Source: DASZIT01 sp036264255 (GTDB lineage: Bacteria > Actinomycetota > Acidimicrobiia > Acidimicrobiales > RAAP-2). From it: DNA of 5,430 nucleotides. The notes under the pieces are model-generated. The model searched no databases. It was given only the letters and a program-made list of their open reading frames with translations, and was not told the DNA's origin. The translations under genes were made by a program, and so were the position numbers. The DNA lies in the NCBI GenBank assembly GCA_036264255.1, contig DATARI010000142.1, positions 1 to 5,430 of the forward strand. The letters run 5' to 3'. This document shows, one piece after another, positions 1 through 5,430 of the stretch. Each line of letters begins with the position of its first letter. The stretch's first letter is position 1.

Positions 1-1525
1 CGGCCGGCTGGGAGATCTCCGCCCCTCCGCTCGGCTCGTAGACCAGGACCGGTTCCCCGAGGCCCCGGAGCCGGAGCTCCCCGCCCACCAGCCACGACTG
101 CGCTTCAGCCCCGGCCCGCGATACCGCTTCCTCGCTGGCCAGGACCCGCCCGAGTCGGTGCTTGGCCTCGTCGGTGAGTCGGGCGGCTTCGTTGACAGGC
201 GTCCCGATCACCGTGTACTCGTAGCGCCGCTCGTCGCCGATGTTCCCGGCCACCACGGCCCCGGCGGAGACGCCGATGGCCGCGTCCAGCTCGGGATTGG
301 CGGCGGCCAGACCGAGCAGCTCCCGCCGGAGGACCCGAGCCGCCCGCAGCGCCCGCACCGCGAAGTCGTCCTGCGACACCGGGGCTCCGAACACACAGAG
401 GGCGCCATCACCCTCGAACTTGTTGACCCAGCCGCCCTCGGCGGCAACCACGGTGACCACGGTGGCGAAGAACTGGTTCAACAGGTCGACGACCGCCTCG
501 GGAGGACGGCTCTGGGCGAGGCTGGTCGAGCCGATGACATCGACGAAGATGACGCCAACCTCGCGTCGCTCACCGCCGAGCGCAACGTCTCCCTGCTCGA
601 GGGCCTGGCGAGCCACCTCCTCCCCGACGTGCCGGCCGAACAGGTCTTGCAGGGTTCGCCGTTCGCGGAGTCCAAGGACCATCTGGTTGAAGCCGGCCTG
701 AAGGAGTCCGAGTTCGCCCCCGTCGTCGACATCGACCTTGATGTCGATGTCGCCCCGTTGCACCCTGCCGACCGCCTGCCGCAGCTCGAGCAGTGGCGTC
801 ACCAGGGAACGGCTGGCCACGTAGAGCACCAGTGATCCGGCCACCAGCCCGGCGACGACGATGAACCAGATGGCGGCGGCACTGGGCGGCTCGTCGGCCG
901 GCCGTCCGATGAAGCTGAGCCCGATCATCAGCAGGAAGACATCGGCCCCCACCGCCCAGGAGAGCATCAGCTTGGTCCGCACCCCGGGGGCGATCACGCA
1001 TTCGGGGACGTTGCCGGCCAGGGCCCGGGCGGTGATCGGCCGGATGGTCCACTCGACCAGCAGATAGGTCAGGCCGCAGGCGGTGAGGCCGCCGAGCAGG
1101 ATGGAAAAGGCGACTCGCATCGTGCTGGCGGCATCGTGGTTGGTGCTGTTCAGCACGGAGAAGATGACCGCGGCGCCAATCCATCCGAGCATGGATCCGG
1201 CCGCCAGGTGCCAGGGCAGGGCGAGAGTCGACCGTTGCTCTGCGGTCGTCGGTGACCGCTCCTCGACCAACCAGGTGGTGACTCGTTTGGTGAGGCGGGA
1301 GAACGTCCAGCCGGCCAGCAGGACGGTGACGGGCAGGTAGATGGCCAAGGTGATGAGGTCGACCCGCCCGAATCCATGCTGACCCTTGATGTGGGCGTTG
1401 GTCAATGCTCCAGAGGCGGAGGCGAGGAGGGCGCCGGTGATGTGGGCCGCGGAGATCCGGACATTGAGTCGGCGGCCTACCCGTTCAAGTATTTCCGACC
1501 CGGAAGACTCCTCGGTCATGGCCAC
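1..1525 (-). CDS. Membrane-bound class III adenylate cyclase with HAMP domain (C-terminus outside window)
   Basis: Predicted to convert ATP to cAMP at the inner face of the membrane. My reading of the minus strand stays open for 508 codons to the window edge. Six hydrophobic segments lie at about residues 24-44, 55-75, 102-127, 137-160, 189-208 and 216-238, followed by a HAMP linker (about 238-290) and a cyclase domain (about 305-495). All six catalytic positions are visible: metal-binding Asp329 (FVDVIGS) and Asp373 (KFEGDG), adenine-selecting Lys369 and Thr438 (YTVIG), and transition-state Asn445 and Arg449 (VNEAAR). Thr in place of the usual Asp is the class IIIb signature. The architecture matches mycobacterial Rv1318c/Rv1319c/Rv1320c/Rv3645, about 540 residues long, so only a short tail should be missing. 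I prefer GTG at 1525 because GGGAG lies 9 bases before it; ATG at 1519 is the alternative. It is last of four co-directional genes, 25 bases after yccF. The input signal is unknown. Confidence 0.93.
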   Translation of the reverse strand, partial: MAMTEESSGSEILERVGRRLNVRISAAHITGALLASASGALTNAHIKGQHGFGRVDLITLAIYLPVTVLLAGWTFSRLTKRVTTWLVEERSPTTAEQRSTLALPWHLAAGSMLGWIGAAVIFSVLNSTNHDAASTMRVAFSILLGGLTACGLTYLLVEWTIRPITARALAGNVPECVIAPGVRTKLMLSWAVGADVFLLMIGLSFIGRPADEPPSAAAIWFIVVAGLVAGSLVLYVASRSLVTPLLELRQAVGRVQRGDIDIKVDVDDGGELGLLQAGFNQMVLGLRERRTLQDLFGRHVGEEVARQALEQGDVALGGERREVGVIFVDVIGSTSLAQSRPPEAVVDLLNQFFATVVTVVAAEGGWVNKFEGDGALCVFGAPVSQDDFAVRALRAARVLRRELLGLAAANPELDAAIGVSAGAVVAGNIGDERRYEYTVIGTPVNEAARLTDEAKHRLGRVLASEEAVSRAGAEAQSWLVGGELRLRGLGEPVLVYEPSGGAEISQPA

Positions 1526-1550
1526 AGCGTACGACTCCCGCCGCCGCGGA

Positions 1551-1958
1551 TCAGAACGAGACGCCTCCAAGGGCGGCCCGGGGGTCGCTGGTCCGGACGA
1601 CGTCCTTCCCCAACGGGGCGATGGCCACCGCCGCCAGCTTGAAGTTCCCGACCCCGAGGGGGATCCCGATGATGGTCACGCAGAGCAATATTCCGAGCAC
1701 CAGGTGGGTGACCGCGATCGCGAGTCCGAAGAGCACGAGCCAGATGACATTGCCGATCACCGACGCGGTGCCGGCATCCGGCCGTCGGACCACCGTTCGG
1801 CCGAACGGCCACAGCACGAAGGCGGCGAGACGGAAGGAGGCGATACCGAACGGGATGGTGATGATCAGCACGCACATGAAGACGCCGGCCACCGCGTAAC
1901 TCGCCGCCAGCCAGATCCCCGCCAACACCAGCCACAGGACATTGAGGATGGTCCTCAC
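1551..1958 (-). CDS. yccF: YccF family inner-membrane protein with two tandem YccF domains
   Basis: A 135-residue, very hydrophobic protein built from two copies of the YccF (DUF307) domain. Copy one has IPFGIASFRLAAFVLWPFGR at about residues 36-55; copy two has IPLGVGNFKLAAVAIAPLGK at about 98-117, with the same I-P-x-G, F-(R/K)-L-A-A and P-(F/L)-G-(R/K) pattern. Each copy starts with a membrane segment (about 4-30 and 67-92). Length and N-terminus (MRTILNVLWLVL) closely resemble E. coli YccF, a membrane protein of no established biochemical function. The start is GTG, with GGGAG 9 bases upstream. That Shine-Dalgarno lies in the distal arm of an inverted repeat separating this gene from the methyltransferase, so its translation may depend on translation of the upstream gene. 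The cyclase gene follows after 25 bases. The family call is secure; the function is not known. Confidence 0.93.
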   Translation of the reverse strand: MRTILNVLWLVLAGIWLAASYAVAGVFMCVLIITIPFGIASFRLAAFVLWPFGRTVVRRPDAGTASVIGNVIWLVLFGLAIAVTHLVLGILLCVTIIGIPLGVGNFKLAAVAIAPLGKDVVRTSDPRAALGGVSF

Positions 1959-1967
1959 CTGGTCAGT

Positions 1968-2000
1968 CTCCCATCCGACCGAACCGACAGCCGGATGGGA
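1968..2000 (-). promoter_or_regulatory. Inverted repeat that would mask the yccF ribosome binding site
   Basis: On the minus strand TCCCATCCG (2000-1992) and CGGATGGGA (1977-1969) form a perfect 9-bp stem around a 14-base loop. The stem begins directly after the methyltransferase TGA (2003-2001). Its distal arm, with the next G at 1968, supplies GGGAG, the Shine-Dalgarno for the yccF GTG at 1958. In RNA this would hide the site unless a ribosome finishing the methyltransferase opened the stem. No T-rich tract follows, so it does not look like an intrinsic terminator. The structure is seen in the sequence; the coupling role is inferred. Confidence 0.55.
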
Positions 2001-2732
2001 TCACCGGTTGACGGCGACGACGGCGTACCGGGGCGGAACCCCGAGCAGGCGCTCGACCCCGGAAACCGACAGCAGCTCGGCCCACTCCACATCGCGGAGC
2101 CGCTCGAGCTGCGGCGCGTGCCAGCCGGCCCGCCCGGCAATCTCCACCGAGAGGGACGGATCCATGCTCGCGGTGACCAGCGGGAGGCCGGCCCGGATGC
2201 TGTCGGGATACTCGCTGTGGTGGTCGGGCGGCCGCCCCTGCCGTTGATGGAGCCAGCCGCGAACCCGGGCCCGGCCCGGTGACTCCCGCATGTGGCCGAT
2301 CGAGATGAGCCGCCCCCCGGCCGTTACCGCGGTTCTCCAGGCGACCAGAGCCTTCTCGGGATCGGGCAGGGTCCAGAGCAGATGGCGCTCCATCACCACG
2401 TCGTAGTGCCCGGACGGCGCCCCGTCGGCGGGTCCCTCCACCGTCTGGATGGCCAGACCCTCGGCGGCGGCGGCCGGGTGGAGCTTGGCCAGCATGCGTC
2501 CCGACAGCTCGACGGCGGTCACCTGGTGGCCCAGCCGGGCGGCGATCAGACTGAGGAACCCGGTGCCCGCCCCGCAGTCGAGTACCCGCGACGGCGCCGC
2601 CGGCAACAGGCGGGCGATGGCCGCCGTCCAGGCGGCTCGCTCCGCCGGGCGACGGGGTCGGTGGGTGGCCGAGTTGTCATAGGTGGCGGCGTCTTCGTCC
2701 CACCACGCTCGGATCTGGTCCTGGAGGGCCAT
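2001..2732 (-). CDS. Class I SAM-dependent methyltransferase, substrate unknown
   Basis: A soluble protein of 243 residues with a Rossmann-type methyltransferase fold. It shows motif I VLDCGAGTG (about residues 50-58), a motif II acid in VTAVELS (Glu75) that should bind the ribose of SAM, and a post-motif region YDVVMERHLLWTLPDPEKAL at about 110-129, followed by the GGRLISIG strand (139-146). This is the Methyltransf_11/25 (UbiE-like) pattern. The C-terminal third, where substrate specificity usually lies, gives me no recognisable signature, so small-molecule or lipid methylation is only a general expectation. I chose ATG at 2732 because GAG lies 7 bases before it. An in-frame GTG at 2750, one base after the preceding gene's TGA, would add six residues but has no visible Shine-Dalgarno. 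It is second of the four-gene minus-strand cluster. Confidence 0.88.
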   Translation of the reverse strand: MALQDQIRAWWDEDAATYDNSATHRPRRPAERAAWTAAIARLLPAAPSRVLDCGAGTGFLSLIAARLGHQVTAVELSGRMLAKLHPAAAAEGLAIQTVEGPADGAPSGHYDVVMERHLLWTLPDPEKALVAWRTAVTAGGRLISIGHMRESPGRARVRGWLHQRQGRPPDHHSEYPDSIRAGLPLVTASMDPSLSVEIAGRAGWHAPQLERLRDVEWAELLSVSGVERLLGVPPRYAVVAVNR

Positions 2733-2751
2733 CGAACCGCTCGCCGCCACG

Positions 2752-3858
2752 TCAGCTGGTGAAGCCGTACTGCTGGTGGGGACCCATCACCGCGCACTCG
2801 AACATCCCGTAGCCGACCTTCCCCTCGCAGGTGAACTTGGCGGCGTACTCGGTCAGCCCCCAGTCCATGTAGGTGGCGTCGGCCGGGGGGATCTGCTGAC
2901 CCTGGACCACCAGTTCCCCCTGGTACATCCCGTGCTTCCAGTCGGGCTCGAGCCCGTACCCGGTCCCCAGCAGCAGCGGGAAGGGCAGCAGGGTCTCCAC
3001 CTCCACCTCGGCGGTCTTTCTCCCCCGGGCGCCGAAGTAGGAGAGGGTGGCGCCGACCACCCGGCGGGTGCCGGGGGCAAAGCGGAGGTCGTGCTCGGGC
3101 CGTCCCAGCCATTCGGGCTCCCGTCCCGAACCCACCGGGAAGGCCCGGTGGGCGTCGCTCATGATCCGCTCGCCATCCGGCCGCTCCTGGATGATGGTGA
3201 CCATGGCGTGGTCGTCGAACCGGACCGGCGCGTAGATCCAGAAGAACCCGGCCCCGGTGTCGGTGACCCGGATCCCGGGATGCTCGGCCTCGCCCACCGG
3301 CCGCACCCCCCACGATCGGTCACGAGAGCCCCACCAGCGGTCGGGGGTGAGGTTCAGTTCCCGGTCGCCCAGCTTCAGCGTCCCGGTCCACGACCCGGTC
3401 TGGGCGAACCGGGTGGAGTCGAAGGTCACCCGGGTGAACTGGCGATCGAAATGCCGGGACTCGAGGAGCGCCTCGGAGAACCCGTCGTAGACGGCGTCGA
3501 GCTCGATCCCGTGCTCGTTCGGCTCCACCACCACCCGCACCCGCTTGAGGCCCTCTTGCACCTCCACCCGGATCGGGCCGACCGAGGCGTCCATCCGATC
3601 GGCGCCGAGGGTCCGGGACGACCGGATCACCCGGTGGTCGTCTCCCCACAGCACCGAGACGAAGGCATCGGCGACGCTGAGGTTCGGGTAGTGGCCCACA
3701 CCGATGACCGCGAAGAACTCCTGGTCGGTGCCGTGGACGTCGCCATTGCCGTGGATGTTGAAGTAGTAGCGGTCGTAGAAATTCCGGTCGGAGGTGCCGA
3801 CGTACCGCATGGGCTCGGAGATCTGGTGGACGGGGTAGTCGTCGAGAGGGGAGAGCAC
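2752..3858 (-). CDS. Uncharacterised 368-residue protein, possibly CrtC/AttH-like beta-barrel
   Basis: I cannot assign a function. The protein is probably cytosolic: no signal peptide or membrane segment is visible. It is rich in Trp, Tyr, Arg and Asp. Notable blocks are DDYPVHQ (about residues 6-12), SDRNFYDRYYFN (23-34), WWGSRDRSWGVRP (175-187), WKHGMYQGELVVQG (307-320) and a C-terminal GYGMFECAVMG (349-359) before PHQQYGF. The alternating hydrophobic pattern and the central D-x-S-W-G motif recall the lipocalin-like CrtC/AttH (carotenoid hydratase, tocopherol cyclase-like) superfamily, but this is a weak resemblance from memory. The frame is open upstream to 4113, but that extension overlaps the divergent dehydrogenase and its residues look like antisense coding. 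GTG at 3858 has no Shine-Dalgarno but sits 7 bases after a -10-like hexamer, so a leaderless mRNA is likely. It heads the minus-strand cluster and shares its upstream region with the aldehyde dehydrogenase. Confidence 0.85.
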   Translation of the reverse strand: MLSPLDDYPVHQISEPMRYVGTSDRNFYDRYYFNIHGNGDVHGTDQEFFAVIGVGHYPNLSVADAFVSVLWGDDHRVIRSSRTLGADRMDASVGPIRVEVQEGLKRVRVVVEPNEHGIELDAVYDGFSEALLESRHFDRQFTRVTFDSTRFAQTGSWTGTLKLGDRELNLTPDRWWGSRDRSWGVRPVGEAEHPGIRVTDTGAGFFWIYAPVRFDDHAMVTIIQERPDGERIMSDAHRAFPVGSGREPEWLGRPEHDLRFAPGTRRVVGATLSYFGARGRKTAEVEVETLLPFPLLLGTGYGLEPDWKHGMYQGELVVQGQQIPPADATYMDWGLTEYAAKFTCEGKVGYGMFECAVMGPHQQYGFTS

Positions 3859-3865
3859 AATCGGG

Positions 3866-3871
3866 AGCGTA
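3866..3871 (-). promoter_or_regulatory. Candidate -10 element of a leaderless promoter for the 3858-2752 gene
   Basis: On the minus strand TACGCT fits the TANNNT consensus of actinobacterial housekeeping promoters. Seven bases separate it from the G of the GTG start at 3858, the spacing expected if transcription begins at the start codon itself. No convincing -35 is visible, and no Shine-Dalgarno precedes the GTG, which agrees with leaderless translation. It would serve the four-gene minus-strand cluster. Confidence 0.4.
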
Positions 3872-3913
3872 TCGGCTGCCGGGAAGCCGGGTCGGGCCAG
3901 CCCGCACCCCCGG

Positions 3914-3944
3914 TTGTCCCCTCCCGGCCCCTCCTGACTACGAT
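3914..3944 (+). promoter_or_regulatory. Candidate promoter for the aldehyde dehydrogenase gene
   Basis: TACGAT at 3939-3944 fits TANNNT. TTGTCC at 3914-3919 could be a -35 element, although the 19-base spacing is longer than ideal. Transcription would start near 3951-3953, giving a leader of about 30 bases that contains the operator-like palindrome and the ribosome binding site. Call made by eye. Confidence 0.35.
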
Positions 3945-3954
3945 CGGTACTGAG

Positions 3955-3968
3955 TAGAACCGGTTCCA
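3955..3968. promoter_or_regulatory. KstR-like palindromic operator in the divergent intergenic region
   Basis: TAGAACCGGTTCCA matches every fixed position of TNNAACNNGTTNNA, the published consensus of the TetR-family repressor KstR, which controls sterol and lipid catabolism in mycobacteria. Its core GAACCGGTTC is a perfect 10-bp palindrome. It lies just downstream of the expected dehydrogenase transcription start and just before its ribosome binding site, a good place for a repressor. The match is seen; binding by KstR or a relative is inferred, and this organism may use a different TetR protein. Confidence 0.45.
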
Positions 3969-3982
3969 TCCAGGGAGGGCCC

Positions 3983-5430
3983 ATGAAGTCGTACGACCGT
4001 CTGTTCATCGGAGGGGACTGGGTCGACCCGTCCTCGTCAGCCACCTTCGAGGTGGTCTCACCCTCGAGCGAGGAACTGGTGGGCCGGGTCCCCGAGGCCC
4101 AGAACGCCGACATCGACAGGGCGGTGGCCGCCGCCCGGGAGGCGTTCGATCACGGGCCCTGGCCGCACATGGCCCCGGCCGAGCGGGCGCTGGTGCTCAG
4201 CAAGGCCGCCGACGCCATCCGCAACGACATGCAGGGCATCTCCGAGTTGATCTCCAACGAGATGGGCTCGCCGGTGTCGTGGGGAACCCTGGCCCAGGTG
4301 CTGGCCCCGACCATGATCATGGACTACTACGCCGGCCTCGGTTCGAGCTTCGAGTTCGACACGGTGAAGGACGGGCTCCTCGGCCCGGTGATGGTGGCCA
4401 AGGAGCCGGTCGGGGTGGTGGCGGCGATCACGCCGTGGAACGTGCCCCTGTTCCTGGCCGCCGCCAAGCTCTCCCCGTCGTTGCTGGCCGGTTGCACCGT
4501 GGTGTTCAAGCCGGCGCCGGAGACACCACTCGACGCCAACGTGCTGGCGGAGATCCTGGCCGAGGCCGGGCTGCCGAAGGGGGTCCTGAGTGTGGTGCCG
4601 GCCGGCCGGGAGGTCGGTGACTACCTGGTCAACCACCCCGGCGTGGACAAGGTGTCCTTCACCGGCTCCACCGCCGCCGGTCGGAAGATCGGAGCCGCCT
4701 GCGGGGCCAATCTCAAGCGGGTCAGCCTAGAGCTGGGCGGCAAGTCTGCCGCCATCCTGCTAGACGACGTGGACCTGACCACCGCCATTCCCTTGATGAT
4801 GCCCAACGCCATCATGAACAACGGCGAGGCGTGTATCTCGCTGACCCGGATCCTGGCTCCGCGGGACCGGTACGCCGAGGTGAGTGACGCGCTGGTCGAG
4901 TCGGTCCGGGCCATGAAAGTCGGGGACGCCCTGGATCCGGCCACCGAGGTCGGCCCGCTGGTGGCCGAGCGCCAGCGGGACCGGGTGGAGAGCTACTTCC
5001 GCATCGGGGAGGAGGAAGGGGCGAAGCTGGCCATCGGCGGCGGTCGTCCCGAGGGCCTCGACAAGGGTTGGTTCGTCGATCCCACCGTGTTCCTCGACGT
5101 GGACAACTCCATGCGCATCGCCCAGGAGGAGATCTTCGGCCCGGTGCTGTCGGTCATCCCCTACGACGACGAGGCCGATGCCGTCCGGATCGCCAACGAC
5201 TCCGACTACGGGCTCTGCGGCGCGGTCTACACCGGTGACAACGACCGCGGGCTGAACGTAGCCCGGCAGGTGCGCACCGGCACGTACATGGTCAACTCCA
5301 ACGTCCCCATCGACTTCTCGTCGCCGTTCGGCGGCTACAAGGACTCCGGCGTGGGCCGCGAGTTCGGCGAGGACGGCCTCGAGCTCTTCCTGGAGAAGAA
5401 GACGATCAACCTGCCGGCCGGCTTCACCCC
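3983..5430 (+). CDS. NAD(P)+-dependent aldehyde dehydrogenase (C-terminus outside window)
   Basis: Predicted to oxidise an aldehyde to the carboxylic acid with NAD(P)+ in the cytosol. My translation is open for 482 codons to the window edge. Visible landmarks in order are: TPWNVP with oxyanion Asn153; FKPAPETP with cofactor Lys176 and Glu179; FTGST of the nucleotide-binding region; LELGGKS with general base Glu250; NNGEAC with nucleophile Cys284; EEIFGPV with ribose-binding Glu383; and the C-terminal PFGGYKDSGVGRE block. Family members are usually about 480-500 residues, so only a few are missing. The ATG is preceded by GGAGG ending 4 bases upstream. Glu179 is usually associated with NAD+ preference, though that is not decisive. 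The substrate cannot be read; the KstR-like operator before the gene suggests a lipid- or steroid-derived aldehyde. It is transcribed away from the minus-strand cluster, with 124 bases between start codons. Confidence 0.95.
   Translation, partial: MKSYDRLFIGGDWVDPSSSATFEVVSPSSEELVGRVPEAQNADIDRAVAAAREAFDHGPWPHMAPAERALVLSKAADAIRNDMQGISELISNEMGSPVSWGTLAQVLAPTMIMDYYAGLGSSFEFDTVKDGLLGPVMVAKEPVGVVAAITPWNVPLFLAAAKLSPSLLAGCTVVFKPAPETPLDANVLAEILAEAGLPKGVLSVVPAGREVGDYLVNHPGVDKVSFTGSTAAGRKIGAACGANLKRVSLELGGKSAAILLDDVDLTTAIPLMMPNAIMNNGEACISLTRILAPRDRYAEVSDALVESVRAMKVGDALDPATEVGPLVAERQRDRVESYFRIGEEEGAKLAIGGGRPEGLDKGWFVDPTVFLDVDNSMRIAQEEIFGPVLSVIPYDDEADAVRIANDSDYGLCGAVYTGDNDRGLNVARQVRTGTYMVNSNVPIDFSSPFGGYKDSGVGREFGEDGLELFLEKKTINLPAGFT

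Noticed and set aside
158..835. Plus-strand open frames of 225 and 153 codons opposite the cyclase gene
   Set aside because: The minus-strand frame here encodes an intact HAMP and cyclase domain with all catalytic residues. The plus frames are His/Gly/Pro/Arg-rich shadows.
570..1184. A 204-codon minus-strand frame inside the cyclase gene
   Set aside because: It is in a different frame from the intact cyclase. Its product is Arg/Pro/Gly-rich with no motif, while the cyclase frame gives membrane helices and HAMP over the same bases.
1968..2000. Intrinsic transcription terminator after the methyltransferase
   Set aside because: The 9-bp stem is perfect, but no T-run follows on either strand, the loop is long at 14 bases, and the distal arm is used as the yccF Shine-Dalgarno.
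1386..2282. A 298-codon plus-strand open frame
   Set aside because: It runs antisense across yccF and parts of the cyclase and methyltransferase genes. Its composition is charged and low-complexity, with no family resemblance.
2683..3957. A 424-codon plus-strand open frame spanning the unknown protein and part of the methyltransferase
   Set aside because: It is antisense to two well-supported genes. Its translation is low-complexity Gly/Pro/His/Val/Asp without domain motifs, as expected from GC-rich third positions, and it crosses a gene boundary.
3859..4113. N-terminal extension of the minus-strand unknown protein up to an ATG at 4113
   Set aside because: It would overlap the first 131 bases of the divergent dehydrogenase and the intergenic regulatory region. 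The extra residues show no conserved pattern, and neither ATG 4113 nor ATG 3969 has a Shine-Dalgarno.
4058..4636. A 192-codon minus-strand open frame opposite the dehydrogenase
   Set aside because: The plus strand encodes an unbroken aldehyde dehydrogenase with its catalytic Asn, Lys and nucleotide-binding motifs here. The minus product is His/Arg/Gly-rich without domains.

Overview
The window is compact, very GC-rich bacterial DNA with GTG starts, one candidate leaderless promoter and strongly GC-biased third codon positions. A six-helix HAMP adenylate cyclase resembling the mycobacterial Rv1318c/Rv3645 group and a KstR-like operator motif point to Actinomycetota. Placement below phylum (for example Acidimicrobiia versus a mycolic-acid group) cannot be read from the sequence. 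I see no mobile element, tRNA, rRNA or CRISPR array.

Layout: four closely spaced genes on the minus strand occupy 3858 down to the left edge, and one plus-strand gene runs from 3983 off the right edge. In transcription order the minus genes are an uncharacterised 368-residue protein (3858-2752), a class I SAM-dependent methyltransferase (2732 or 2750 to 2001), a YccF-type tandem-domain membrane protein (1958-1551), and a membrane-bound HAMP plus class III adenylate cyclase (1525 to <1, C-terminus outside the window). Gaps are 1-19, 42 and 25 bases, so one operon is likely. The plus gene is an NAD(P)+-dependent aldehyde dehydrogenase with all catalytic residues, cut just before its C-terminus.

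The divergent intergenic region (3859-3982, 124 bases) carries most of the readable regulation. There is a candidate -10 hexamer exactly 7 bases before the GTG of the 368-residue protein, which suggests a leaderless mRNA. A second candidate promoter faces the dehydrogenase. Just downstream of that promoter lies a 14-bp site with the form TNNAACNNGTTNNA, the published consensus of KstR, the TetR-family repressor of sterol/lipid catabolism in mycobacteria. This suggests, but does not prove, that the dehydrogenase belongs to a lipid or steroid catabolic regulon.

Inside the operon, a perfect 9-bp inverted repeat begins right after the methyltransferase stop codon, and its distal arm contains the yccF Shine-Dalgarno. 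This arrangement would couple yccF translation to that of the methyltransferase. The window does not look like a defence or mobile system. Its more original content is the unstudied protein family beside the dehydrogenase and these two regulatory structures.
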